Shown: in pieces, positions 33,770 to 42,224 of the stretch
Layout of the letters: the number at the start of each line of letters is the position of its first letter
Numbering within the stretch: the first letter of the stretch is position 1
Origin: Paenibacillus whitsoniae
GTDB lineage: Bacteria; Bacillota; Bacilli; Paenibacillales; NBRC-103111
Assembly (NCBI RefSeq): GCF_003955665.1
Contig: NZ_RXHU01000089.1
Span: forward strand, 1-48,173
Length of the DNA: 48,173 nt
Direction of reading: 5' to 3'
Notes under the pieces: generated by a model
Told to the model about the DNA's origin: nothing
The model's input: the letters and a program-made list of their open reading frames with translations, nothing else
The model's database searches: none
Made by a program: the position numbers and the translations under genes

Positions 33770-35279
33770 GACCATGTCCTCCTCCGTTTTTTCTCGCCTT
33801 CACAATCGCTTCCATTCGCTGCTGGACTGCAGGGTCAAGCTCCTGAATACCATGCCGCAGCTCCTCTTCCAGCGTCTTCCAGCCCTCCCGGAACGTCTGT
33901 TTCGGCAGACTCGGCGTCACACGATACGAGTTCCAGCCCTTAAGCGGGCCGAGCTTCGTTCGGATTTCGCCGCCGCGGACGACGAGCTTCTGCCCAAGCT
34001 TGCCGAGCTTCAAAATCCCTTTCATGCGCCCGGAACCGCCCATCACCGCAGCGAATCCCTTCATTCCGATCGCTTCGATGGCATTTCCGTGGCCGCTCTC
34101 CACCTTGCGGCGGCGCAGCGAGACGAGCATGTCGTGCAGCGGGATTTTGACCGGGCAGGCTTCATAGCAGGCGCCGCACAGGCTTGACGCATTCGCAATG
34201 TCGTCCCACTCCGCGACGTTCTTCTGCAGCGCCGGCGTCAGCACCGCGCCGATCGGGCCGCTGTACGTGCCGCCGTAAGCGTGGCCGCCGATATGGCGGT
34301 ACACCGGGCAGGCGTTGAGACACGCGCCGCAGCGGATGCAGTTGAGCAGCTCCTGGAACTCCGGATCGCCGAGCTGCAAGGAACGCCCATTATCCACAAT
34401 GATAATGTGCATCTCTTCCGGGCCGTCGCCGTCGACATCGCGACGCGGGCCTGTGATGCCGGACATATACACGGTCAGCTTCTGGCCGGTTGCGGAACGC
34501 GGCAGCAAGGTCGCCATGACCTCAAGGTCCGTCCAGGACGGGATGATGCGCTCCATGCCCATGAGCGTAATTTGCGTTTTGGGCACGGTCGTGACCATGC
34601 GGGCGTTGCCTTCATTTTCAAACAACACCATCGACCCTGTCTCGGCAATGGCAAAATTACAGCCGGTCATGCCGATGTCCGCTTCCAGGAACTTCTCCCT
34701 CAGCTTTTTGCGGACGAAGCTTGCGAGAATCGATGTATCCGGCGCCAGCGTCTCGCCGGCATCCTTGGAGAGCAAATCTGCGATTTGATAGCGGTTTTTG
34801 TGAATTGCCGGAATGATGATATGCGAAGGCGTCTCGCCCGCCAGTTGAATAATGTACTCGCCGAGATCCGTCTCGATCGCCTCGACGCCGATCTCTTCCA
34901 GCGCATGGTTGAGATGCAGTTCTTCCGTTACCATCGACTTGGATTTGACGACGGTTTTCGCTTGCTTACGCTGCGCAATTTCCAGCGCAATCTTCACCGC
35001 ATCCGCAGACGTTTCGGCGAAATGCACGTTCACGCCGTTGGCGCGCGCGTTATCCGCGAACAGGTTCAAATAATAGTCGAGATGCGCAATCGTATGCAGC
35101 CGGATTTGACGCCCTCTTTCGCGCCATTCATCCCAGTTGCCGTGCTCCGCAGACGCCTTCTTCTTGCCGCCGCGCAGACGTTCGGTCGTAAATTTCACCG
35201 CGTTGCGCAGAAATTCGTCGTTCAGCGCCAGTTCCGCGCGTTCTTTTACCGTTCCAGGCGTTCCGTTGTGTCCACTCAT
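33762..35279 (-). CDS. lutB: Lactate utilization iron-sulfur protein B
   Basis: A 505-residue protein with an N-terminal LUD domain (about residue 60-300; NFAIAETGSMVLFENEGNAR) and two 4Fe-4S motifs, CIRCGACLNACPVYRHIGG (about 313) and CGACYEACPVKIPLHDML (about 368). A C-terminal DUF3390-like tail ends in GGGHGHG. It transfers electrons during L-lactate oxidation with LutA and LutC. It overlaps lutA by 4 bp (ATGA). Confidence 0.94.
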   Translation of the reverse strand: MSGHNGTPGTVKERAELALNDEFLRNAVKFTTERLRGGKKKASAEHGNWDEWRERGRQIRLHTIAHLDYYLNLFADNARANGVNVHFAETSADAVKIALEIAQRKQAKTVVKSKSMVTEELHLNHALEEIGVEAIETDLGEYIIQLAGETPSHIIIPAIHKNRYQIADLLSKDAGETLAPDTSILASFVRKKLREKFLEADIGMTGCNFAIAETGSMVLFENEGNARMVTTVPKTQITLMGMERIIPSWTDLEVMATLLPRSATGQKLTVYMSGITGPRRDVDGDGPEEMHIIIVDNGRSLQLGDPEFQELLNCIRCGACLNACPVYRHIGGHAYGGTYSGPIGAVLTPALQKNVAEWDDIANASSLCGACYEACPVKIPLHDMLVSLRRRKVESGHGNAIEAIGMKGFAAVMGGSGRMKGILKLGKLGQKLVVRGGEIRTKLGPLKGWNSYRVTPSLPKQTFREGWKTLEEELRHGIQELDPAVQQRMEAIVKARKNGGGHGHG

Positions 35280-36004
35280 GCCTGTTTCACCCCTTCGTAC
35301 AGCAGTTCCGCCAAATGCATGACTCTTACCGGCTCATTGCGGTAGCGCAAATTGCCGGCAATATTCATAAGGCAAGCCATATCGAGACCAACGAGCACCT
35401 CGGCTTCTGTCTCTTTCACGTGGTCTACCTTTTCCGTCACCATCGCGCCTGAAATATCCGCCATTTTCACCGCAAAGGTTCCCCCGAAACCACAGCAATC
35501 CTCCGCAAAAGGCAGCGGCACGAACTCCAAGCCCTTCACGTTCTCCAGCAGCTCCATCGGTTCGTCTTTCACGCCCAGCAGTCGGCTGCCGTGGCAGGAA
35601 GGATGATACGTCACTTTATGCGGGAATTTCGCGCCCAAATCGGTCACATTCAGCACCTGCACCAAAAACTGCGTGAATTCATACGTCTTCTGCTGCAGCC
35701 TCTCCGCCTTGGCCAGCATGACGGGGTCATCCTTGAACAAATGGCCGTAGTGATGAATCATGTACGTGCAAGAACCGGAAGGCGCAATGACAAAATCGCT
35801 GTCTTCAAACGCTTCCACAATCGTTTTTGCCGTAGCGCGCGCTTCGTCCCAATATCCGCTATTGTAAGCCGGCTGGCCGCAGCACGTTTGAATGGGAGGA
35901 AAATCAAGTTTCACCCCATACTTGGCTAAAATCCGCACCATCGCCTCCCCGACTCGGGGGTAAATCGCGTCCGATAAACATGTGATAAATAAGGACACTT
36001 TCAT
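35276..36004 (-). CDS. lutA: Lactate utilization protein A (CCG-domain protein)
   Basis: A 242-residue protein with two CCG motifs, CCGQPAYNSGYWDEA (about residue 42) and CCGFGGTFAVKMADIS (about 174), likely binding an Fe-S or haem/quinone-linked centre. SD GAGGTGG lies 4-5 bases before ATG 36004. It is the first gene of lutABC and receives a promoter with a FadR-type operator. Confidence 0.94.
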   Translation of the reverse strand: MKVSLFITCLSDAIYPRVGEAMVRILAKYGVKLDFPPIQTCCGQPAYNSGYWDEARATAKTIVEAFEDSDFVIAPSGSCTYMIHHYGHLFKDDPVMLAKAERLQQKTYEFTQFLVQVLNVTDLGAKFPHKVTYHPSCHGSRLLGVKDEPMELLENVKGLEFVPLPFAEDCCGFGGTFAVKMADISGAMVTEKVDHVKETEAEVLVGLDMACLMNIAGNLRYRNEPVRVMHLAELLYEGVKQA

Positions 36005-36019
36005 AGTTCCACCTCAATA

Positions 36020-36047
36020 AGTGTAAGATTGTCAGGTTGTCAGACAA
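36020..36047 (-). promoter_or_regulatory. lut promoter with FadR-type operator
   Basis: TTGTCAGACAA (36037-36047) is a perfect dyad and fits the FadR-subfamily pattern TNGTNNNACNA. On the minus strand TTGTCT (36042-36047), 16 bp and TACACT (36020-36025) form a promoter, so the operator covers the -35. This predicts repression by the LutR-like regulator encoded at the end of the operon. Confidence 0.65.
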
Positions 36048-36054
36048 GTTGATG

Positions 36055-36084
36055 TAAAAAGAAGAACCCTTACAATCAGGTTCT
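36055..36084 (-). terminator. Terminator after rhaR
   Basis: On the minus strand AGAACC pairs with GGTTCT, followed by TCTTTTT. It lies 8 bases after the rhaR stop and separates the rha operon from lutABC; with a 6-bp stem it may be leaky. Confidence 0.6.
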
Positions 36085-36091
36085 CTTTATA

Positions 36092-36853
36092 TTAAACGAT
36101 TTTGACTGAAATGCCAATCTCCTCAATTTGTTCCCGCAGGTCGTCCGTCACCCTGTCGTCCGTAATGAGGACGTCAACGTCCGTCAACACGCCGACCTGC
36201 GTAAAGGCGCGTACGCCGATTTTGCTCGCATCCGCGATGAGAATGACTTGATCGGCCAGCTCGATCATTTTCTGCTTCACGCCGGCCTGGAGCTCGTCGG
36301 ATTCGCTGATGCCGCGCGTCGCATGCACACCTTTGCAGGAAAGAAACAACTTGTCAACGTGATAATGATCGAGCGACCGCTCCGCCAAAGGGCCGACGTA
36401 TGATAGTGAGCGCTTGGCGAGCTGGCCGCCGGTGGAAATGACTTTCACTTTCTCCTTGCCGGCCAGCTCCATCGCGACTTTGATCGAGTTGGTGAGCACG
36501 GTGAGCGGGATGTCCGGCAGAAGGGACGCCATATACCAAGCGGTTGTCGAGGCATCCAGAATGATGCGGTCATGCGGCTGTATCAACTGAATCGCTTCCC
36601 TGGCAATCCGCTTCTTTTCTTCGGAGAACATCGTTTCTCTTTCAAGAAACGGGATCTCGCTCGTCTGATTCTCCTTAATGGACACCGCGCCCCCGTGGGA
36701 TCTGCGCAGACGGCCGTCCTGCTCCAACCGGTCCAAGTCACGGCGGATCGTCTCCTCAGTTACCTGGCACAGTTCACTAAGCTCAGACACCCGAATGCTG
36801 CCGCGTTCGTTCACCACCTGCACAATTTTCTCATATCGCTCTGCTACCAACAT
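36092..36853 (-). CDS. rhaR: DeoR-family regulator of rhamnose genes (RhaR-like)
   Basis: A 253-residue DeoR/GlpR-type regulator. The helix-turn-helix spans residues 5-57 (RGSIRVSELSELCQVTEETI and RRDLDRLEQDGRLRRSHGG). The DeoR C-terminal sensor (about 75-235) has ILDASTTAWYMASLL and VISTGGQLAKRSLSYVGP. SD GAGGG is 6 bases before the ATG. It follows rhaB by 15 bp. B. subtilis RhaR, also DeoR type, represses rhaEWRBMA in response to rhamnulose-1-phosphate; the same role is inferred here. Confidence 0.82.
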   Translation of the reverse strand: MLVAERYEKIVQVVNERGSIRVSELSELCQVTEETIRRDLDRLEQDGRLRRSHGGAVSIKENQTSEIPFLERETMFSEEKKRIAREAIQLIQPHDRIILDASTTAWYMASLLPDIPLTVLTNSIKVAMELAGKEKVKVISTGGQLAKRSLSYVGPLAERSLDHYHVDKLFLSCKGVHATRGISESDELQAGVKQKMIELADQVILIADASKIGVRAFTQVGVLTDVDVLITDDRVTDDLREQIEEIGISVKIV

Positions 36854-36868
36854 ACGTAACCCTCTTTT

Positions 36869-38341
36869 CTACGCCCTAATCCCTGTTACTTTCACGAAAC
36901 GCCCGTAAGCGTCCTCCCAAGCGTCCCGCTGCGCCGGCTCATACACCTTCACAGGGAACGACTCTCGAATCACCTTGCGCGCTTCCCAAATATCCGCGAA
37001 CTCACCGCGAGCGATCCATTGAACCGCCAAGTTGCCGATAGCGCTGCCTTCCGCAGGTCCTGCCCATACCGGTTTGCCGATGGCATTCGACGTCCACTGG
37101 CAGAGCAATTCATTATTGATGCCGCCACCTACCATATGAAGGCCGTTAAAACGCTGAGCGGAAACTTCTTCCGTCATTCCAAACACATACCGATATTTTA
37201 ACGCGAGACTCTCCAGGATACAACGGACAACTTCACCAGGGCTCTCCGGCACACGCTGACCGGTTTGCTGACAGTACTGGCGGATGCGCGGCGTCATATC
37301 CCCCGCATGCAGGAACAGCACATCGTCCGGATCGATCCAAGACCCGAAATTCGGCGCCTGCTCGGCAAGCTGCACGAGCTCAGGGAAGGAATAGTTCTGC
37401 CCGGCGCGATCCCATTCACGTTTGGTCTCCTGGAGAATCCAGAGGCCCATAATGTTCTTCAGCAGTCGGAACGTCCCGCCTACGCCGCCTTCGTTCGTGA
37501 AGTTCAGCCTCTGGGAAATTTCGTTGATCACCGGCGCATCCACTTCCGTGCCCATCAGGGACCAAGTGCCGCAGCTTAAGTACGCAAAAGATTTCTCAAG
37601 CGCCGGCACCGCCGCCACCGCTGAGCCTGTATCGTGCTCGGCGACTGCGATCACCGGAATGGCTCCGATGCCCAGCTCACTCTGCACCGCGAGGCGAATC
37701 TTGCCGACGCTTGCCCCCGGCTGAACAACCGTGCCGAAGAACGACTCCGGCACGCCAATTGCAGCAAGCAAGTCACGGTCCCAGCTCATCGTGAGCGGAT
37801 TATAGAACTGTGTCGTCGTCGCATTCGAGAACTCGTTGAACATCTCGCCAGTTAAGAAATACCGGAGCAAGTCAGGAATCATCAAAAATTTATCTGTGGC
37901 TTGCAAGACCGGCGAGTTCGCCGATTTCAAAGCCGCCAGCTGATAAATCGTATTGAACGGCAGAAACTGAATGCCGGTTTTCCCGAAAATGTGTGACGGC
38001 GTCAGCTCCGCCATCAGCTTCTCCATCACGCCATCGGTGTGCGGATCGCGGTAATGATACGGGTTGCCGAGCAGCTCACCGTTCTGGCCGATAAGGCCGA
38101 AGTCGACGGCCCAGGAGTCGATGCCGATGCTTTGCACATCGAGGCCGCCTTGCTTCGCCTTGAGCAGCCCCGCCTTGATCTCATGATACAGGCGCAAAAT
38201 ATCCCAATGAAGCCGGTCCCCTATGGAAACCGGATCATTGGAAAAACGGTGCAGCTCCTCGGTTACGATGCGCCGATCGGTCAAGCGGCCGAGCAGCGCT
38301 CTGCCGCTGCTCGCCCCTAAATCGTAGGCAAGGATGCTCAC
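36869..38341 (-). CDS. rhaB: Rhamnulokinase
   Basis: A 490-residue FGGY-family kinase. It starts at GTG 38341, overlapping the rhaI stop (GTGA). The N-terminal ATPase-fold motif is AYDLGASSGRALLG (residue 4-17). LSCGTWSLMGTEV (about 257) and the C-terminal MVGGGINNELLCQWTSNAIG (about 400) are characteristic of RhaB. It phosphorylates L-rhamnulose to L-rhamnulose-1-phosphate. Confidence 0.94.
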   Translation of the reverse strand: MSILAYDLGASSGRALLGRLTDRRIVTEELHRFSNDPVSIGDRLHWDILRLYHEIKAGLLKAKQGGLDVQSIGIDSWAVDFGLIGQNGELLGNPYHYRDPHTDGVMEKLMAELTPSHIFGKTGIQFLPFNTIYQLAALKSANSPVLQATDKFLMIPDLLRYFLTGEMFNEFSNATTTQFYNPLTMSWDRDLLAAIGVPESFFGTVVQPGASVGKIRLAVQSELGIGAIPVIAVAEHDTGSAVAAVPALEKSFAYLSCGTWSLMGTEVDAPVINEISQRLNFTNEGGVGGTFRLLKNIMGLWILQETKREWDRAGQNYSFPELVQLAEQAPNFGSWIDPDDVLFLHAGDMTPRIRQYCQQTGQRVPESPGEVVRCILESLALKYRYVFGMTEEVSAQRFNGLHMVGGGINNELLCQWTSNAIGKPVWAGPAEGSAIGNLAVQWIARGEFADIWEARKVIRESFPVKVYEPAQRDAWEDAYGRFVKVTGIRA

Positions 38342-39558
38342 CAGGAAGCACCGCCCTTGCCTCTCGCCAAAATATCCTTGCCATACGCGCTGGACAGGTA
38401 CGCTTTCATCGGATCGAGCGGCAAGCCTTGCTCTTCGCGGATCGCGTGCAGCAGCGGCGTCACGTCGAATTCAAACGCTCTGCGCACCGCGTCTTCCGCG
38501 CCCAGCACGTCGCCATTCACTTGCGCTTCTTCGATCTCCGCGTGGTTGATCAGCAGCGCTTTGGCGAATTGCGTTTGCACGTTCAGGACGGAACGAAGCA
38601 TCGCAGGGATTTTTTTCTCGATGTTGTGCGATTGGTCGATCATGTACGCAATGTTGGCTACGTTGTCGCGAACGCCAGCATCTAGATCTTTCGCTGCATT
38701 CAAGATTTGATAGAAAATCAGGAACAATTCATACGGATTCGTTGTGCCGACAATCAAATCATCGTCCGCATATTTGCGGGAGTTGAAGTGGAAGCCGCCG
38801 AGACGTTTTTCATCCAGCAGGTAAGCTACGATGTGCTCAATGTTAGCACCCGGCAAGTGGTGTCCCGTATCAACCAACACTTCTGCTTGAGGACCGAGCT
38901 TCAGCGCGTAGTTGAACGCCATGCCCCAATCGGCAATGTCGGTGTGGTAGAACGCAGGCTCGAAGCATTTGTATTCGATCAACATGCGCATTTCGGGTGT
39001 CATCGCTTTGTACATTTCACCGAGCGCTTCCAGCATCCAGTTTTTCCGTTTGCGGATGTCGCCTTGGCCCGGATAGTTCGTCCCGTCAGCAAACCAAAGG
39101 CTCAGATCGCGGGAACCGGTTTCTTTGGCAATGTCCACGCACTCCAGCAGGTGATTGATCGCTTTGCGGCGAATCGCCGCATCCGCATTCGTTACGCTGC
39201 CCAGCATGTAATCGTCTTCTTGGAAAAGGTTCGGGTTCACCGCGCCGATTTTGAGACCCAGACCTTCCGCATGGTTGCGAAGCTTGCCGTAGTCTTCGAC
39301 TTTATCCCATGGAATGTGGATCGCAACGGACGGGCAAAGACCTGTCAAACCGTGCACTTGCGCCGCATCCTCGAATTTTTCGAACGGATTGCGCGGCACG
39401 CCTTCTTTTTGGAACACTTTAAAACGAGTACCGGAGTCGCCGTAGCCCCAGGACGGTGTTTCGATTTTGAGCGCTTTCAGCTGCGCTTTTACTTCCTCAA
39501 GGTTGATGCCTCTTGCTTTTTGTTGTTCTTCAAATAATGAATAAGCACGATCTGTCAT
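38338..39558 (-). CDS. rhaI: L-rhamnose isomerase, RhaI type
   Basis: A 406-residue TIM-barrel isomerase. ATG 39558 (MTDRAYSL) is chosen because AAAGGGTG lies upstream; a TTG at 39576 would include the SD. Metal ligands fit the Pseudomonas stutzeri-type enzyme: Glu in LIEYKCFEP, Asp in VLVDTGHHLPGAN, His in GGFHFNSRKYADDD and Asp in the same segment. It converts L-rhamnose to L-rhamnulose. B. subtilis uses the unrelated-length RhaA type (about 424 residues) instead, so this operon has a different isomerase in the same role. Confidence 0.92.
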   Translation of the reverse strand: MTDRAYSLFEEQQKARGINLEEVKAQLKALKIETPSWGYGDSGTRFKVFQKEGVPRNPFEKFEDAAQVHGLTGLCPSVAIHIPWDKVEDYGKLRNHAEGLGLKIGAVNPNLFQEDDYMLGSVTNADAAIRRKAINHLLECVDIAKETGSRDLSLWFADGTNYPGQGDIRKRKNWMLEALGEMYKAMTPEMRMLIEYKCFEPAFYHTDIADWGMAFNYALKLGPQAEVLVDTGHHLPGANIEHIVAYLLDEKRLGGFHFNSRKYADDDLIVGTTNPYELFLIFYQILNAAKDLDAGVRDNVANIAYMIDQSHNIEKKIPAMLRSVLNVQTQFAKALLINHAEIEEAQVNGDVLGAEDAVRRAFEFDVTPLLHAIREEQGLPLDPMKAYLSSAYGKDILARGKGGASW

Positions 39559-39628
39559 GTATGAACACCCTTTCAATAGTAGATATAAAAGGAAGCGCCG
39601 AACTGAACCGACGCTCCTGTAAGTTGTC

Positions 39629-41698
39629 TTATCGTGTAAATGCCGCAGGTACGCCGCCGTCGATGGTCAGCATGCAGCCTGTTGTTTTATCGGATTTGGA
39701 GGATGCGAAGAACGCGATGCCCTCTGCAATATCTTTCGGGAAAATGTTAACGAGCAATGTCGTACGTTTACGGTAGTACTCTTCCAATTGATCCGGCTCG
39801 ATGCCGTATGCCGCCGCACGTTCGTTTCTCCAGGAGCCGTTCCAGATCGCGGAGCCTTGGAGAATCGCATCCGGCAGAATCGTATTCACACGAATGCCGA
39901 ACTCGCCGCCTTCTGCTGCGATACAACGCGCAAGATGGGCTTCGAGTGCTTTCGCCGCGCTGTAGGCTGTCGCGTTTTTACCGGCGTAGACGGAGTTTTT
40001 GGAGCCGATGAAGACCATGTTGCCGCCGATGCCTTGTGTTTTCATCAATTTGAACGCTTCGCGAGCAACCAAGAAGTAACCTGTACCCAGAACGTTCATG
40101 TTCAGGTTCCACTCTTTCAGAGACGTTTGATCAAAAGGACTGGACGTCGCAAGACCTGCGTTGTTCACGATGATGTCCACACCGCCGTAAGCCAGCGCTG
40201 TTTCTGCATAAGCCGCTGCAACCAATTCTTCGCTGGTGACGTCAACTTTTACCGCGATTGCGCGGTTTTCGCCCCACTTCTCGTTGATTTCCGCAGCAAC
40301 CTTTTGTGCGCCTTCCAGGTTAAGATCAGCCAGCACCACGTGTGCGCCTTCGGAGACGAGCCGGCGTGCCGTTTCGCTGCCGATCCCGCCGGCACCGCCT
40401 GTAATGAACGCGACTTTGCGGGAGAATTCCGCTTCTGCCGGCGCAAGGCTCAATTTGTACAGCTCAAGCGGCCAGTACTCCACGTTGTAGGACTCGTTTT
40501 CGCTCAAGGAAACGAAGTTGCCCAGCGCTGTTGCGCCGCGCATAACGGCAACAGCACGGTGGTACAAAGCGCCGCTAACTTGTGCATTTGCCCAGTTCTT
40601 GCCTGTGTTGATCATCCCTACACCCGGGATCAGGATCACGCGAGGCGCTGCTTCGAACATGACGTCGCCTTCGTTTTTGTTTCTTTCAAAATAAGCTTGG
40701 TACTGCTCTTTATATGCCGCGATGCCTTCTTGCAGCTTCGCTTTCAGGCCTTCCACGTCATCTGCGTTTGGCTCCCAGTTGATATAAAGTGGAACGACCT
40801 TCGTGTGTACGAGGTGGTCCGGGCAAGCGGCGCCGACTTGGGACAATGTCGCTGCGTCTTGGGAGCTTGCAAAGCCCAGTACGTCCGCTTCGTCGTCGAA
40901 CGTCAGGATCATTTTCTTCACGTCGCTGACTGCGCCGCGGATCGTCGGCATTACCCCAGCCGCTACGGCGCGTCTAACTTCAGGTGCCAGTGCTTCGTAT
41001 TTTGCCCCGCCGAACAGTTTGGCTTCGTTTACGCGAGCTTCGATGTAAGCTTCTGCTTCGGAGATGATTTTGATGGTTTGGGCATAGCACGCATCGGACG
41101 TTTCGCCCCAAGTGACCAGGCCGTGCTTCTCCATCAGAACAAGCTCAGCTTTCGGGTTAGCCAGTACGCCTTCCGCGATCATTTTGGAGAGCGTGAAGCC
41201 AGGACGTACATAAGGTACCCAAACGAAACGGTCGCCAAAAATTTCTTTTGCGATCTCTTTGCCGTTGTCTGCGCAGCAGAGGGAGATGATCGCGTCCGGA
41301 TGCGTGTGATCGACGTGCTTGAACGGCAGGAACGCGTGCAGCAGCGTTTCAATGGAAGCGCGCGGGTGCTTCGCGTCGATCATGCAGTTTGCAAGGTAAG
41401 CAACCATTTCCGCGTCCGGCATTTCTTCTTTCTCGAAAAGAGGGCGAATATCCTCCATGCGCAGGCCCGTAAAGTTGCCCGCTTTCATCGTTGCAAGGTC
41501 GGAGCCGCTGCCTTTCACGAACATCACTTCAACATCGCGGCCGCGGAAGTCTTTCACGATCGTTTTGGAGGACGTGTTGCCACCGCCCCAGTTACACACG
41601 CGACGATCAGCGCCGATAATATTCGAACGATACACGAGTTGATCCAGACCGCTTTGCAGCTTGGACGCTTCTTGGTTGTCCCACAAACTTTGTACCAT
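39629..41698 (-). CDS. rhaEW: Bifunctional rhamnulose-1-phosphate aldolase / lactaldehyde dehydrogenase
   Basis: A 689-residue fusion, the same length as B. subtilis RhaEW (YuxG). Residues 1-420 are a class II aldolase/adducin-type domain with zinc-ligand candidates in FKHVDHTHPDA (about 129-139) and VLMEKHGLVTWG. Residues 425-689 are a short-chain dehydrogenase with TGGAGGIG (about 433) and the YSAAKALEAH catalytic Tyr/Lys. It splits rhamnulose-1-phosphate to DHAP and L-lactaldehyde and oxidises the latter to L-lactate. SD GGAGG is 8 bases before the ATG. It is the first gene of the rha operon. Confidence 0.94.
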   Translation of the reverse strand: MVQSLWDNQEASKLQSGLDQLVYRSNIIGADRRVCNWGGGNTSSKTIVKDFRGRDVEVMFVKGSGSDLATMKAGNFTGLRMEDIRPLFEKEEMPDAEMVAYLANCMIDAKHPRASIETLLHAFLPFKHVDHTHPDAIISLCCADNGKEIAKEIFGDRFVWVPYVRPGFTLSKMIAEGVLANPKAELVLMEKHGLVTWGETSDACYAQTIKIISEAEAYIEARVNEAKLFGGAKYEALAPEVRRAVAAGVMPTIRGAVSDVKKMILTFDDEADVLGFASSQDAATLSQVGAACPDHLVHTKVVPLYINWEPNADDVEGLKAKLQEGIAAYKEQYQAYFERNKNEGDVMFEAAPRVILIPGVGMINTGKNWANAQVSGALYHRAVAVMRGATALGNFVSLSENESYNVEYWPLELYKLSLAPAEAEFSRKVAFITGGAGGIGSETARRLVSEGAHVVLADLNLEGAQKVAAEINEKWGENRAIAVKVDVTSEELVAAAYAETALAYGGVDIIVNNAGLATSSPFDQTSLKEWNLNMNVLGTGYFLVAREAFKLMKTQGIGGNMVFIGSKNSVYAGKNATAYSAAKALEAHLARCIAAEGGEFGIRVNTILPDAILQGSAIWNGSWRNERAAAYGIEPDQLEEYYRKRTTLLVNIFPKDIAEGIAFFASSKSDKTTGCMLTIDGGVPAAFTR

Positions 41699-41703
41699 GA
41701 AAA

Positions 41704-41808
41704 TAACCTCCGTTTATTTGCATTTATTTTTGTTTTTATTTTTATGTGTTTATATTAGCATCCAAACGCAGATTTGTATATATAAAAAAAGAAAAACAAA
41801 AACATTTA
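41704..41808 (-). promoter_or_regulatory. A/T-rich rha upstream region with repeated runs
   Basis: Between rhaEW and the upstream terminator, the leader (41711-41751) holds alternating T4-5 runs (TTTATTTTTGTTTTTATTTT on plus) and the upstream side (41784-41803) has A-rich runs broken by G or C (AAAAAAAGAAAAACAAAAAC). The two are roughly inverted copies about 60 bp apart, flanking the likely promoter (TATATATA around 41778-41785, TAATAT around 41752). DeoR-family regulators often bind such repeats, so RhaR is a candidate. No clear -35 was assigned. Confidence 0.35.
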
Positions 41809-41854
41809 CAGAATTTCAAGGAGGTATCCGACGCGATTAGGGTTTGAAGTCCAA

Positions 41855-41888
41855 ACAAAACAAAAGCATGCCGCAACAGCAGCATGCT
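41855..41888 (-). terminator. Terminator after the small acidic protein gene
   Basis: AGCATGC pairs with GCATGCT around a 10-base loop; on the minus strand TTTTGTTTTG follows. The core GCATGC/GCATGC with CAGCAG loop recurs at 43845-43866. Confidence 0.75.
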
Positions 41889-41899
41889 CTCTCCCACTT

Positions 41900-42115
41900 C
41901 TAGTTTTCCTCAGCCTCTTCTTCTTCACTTTCGTAATGGTGGCTGTCACTGCCGTTAGGCACAGGTTTGTCGCTCTTGCTTCCGCCAGGCGACGTGATGC
42001 TGCTTTCGCTGCCGCTTACCGGCTTGCCGGAAGCCATGGCAACTTGCGGCACATTGACCACCAGCAGCGCCGACAGGACGGCCAATCCAATCCATCTTCT
42101 TTTTGTCCAGTTCAC
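41900..42115 (-). CDS. Small secreted protein with acidic C-terminus
   Basis: A 71-residue protein from GTG 42115, with GGAGG 8 bases upstream (an ATG five codons earlier includes that SD). Residues 1-29 form a signal peptide: basic WTKRRW, a hydrophobic IGLAVLSALLVVNV core, and an AMA-type cleavage site. The mature part is Ser/Gly/Pro-rich and ends in SEEEEAEEN. No known domain is recognised. It lies between the rha operon and the phytase-like gene with its own terminator. Function unknown. Confidence 0.65.
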   Translation of the reverse strand: MNWTKRRWIGLAVLSALLVVNVPQVAMASGKPVSGSESSITSPGGSKSDKPVPNGSDSHHYESEEEEAEEN

Positions 42116-42171
42116 ACTTGAAACCTCCATTGCTTATACATCTTTACCCTCGTTATACTTTCCCCATTTAA

Positions 42172-42217
42172 GCAAAAAGAAACCCAAAACCGTTCAAAAG
42201 AACAGCTTCGGGTTTCT
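42172..42217 (-). terminator. Terminator after the phytase-like gene
   Basis: On the minus strand AGAAACCC pairs with GGGTTTCT, extended by an inner GTTC/GAAC stem around TTTT, and followed by TTTT. It starts 8 bases after the stop. Confidence 0.85.
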
Positions 42218-42224
42218 CGTCAAA

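Noticed and set aside
39788..41758. A 656-codon open frame on the plus strand
   Set aside because: It is antisense to rhaEW. Its translation shows no domain and is rich in Cys, Phe, His and Arg, the usual result of reading a well-biased gene backwards.
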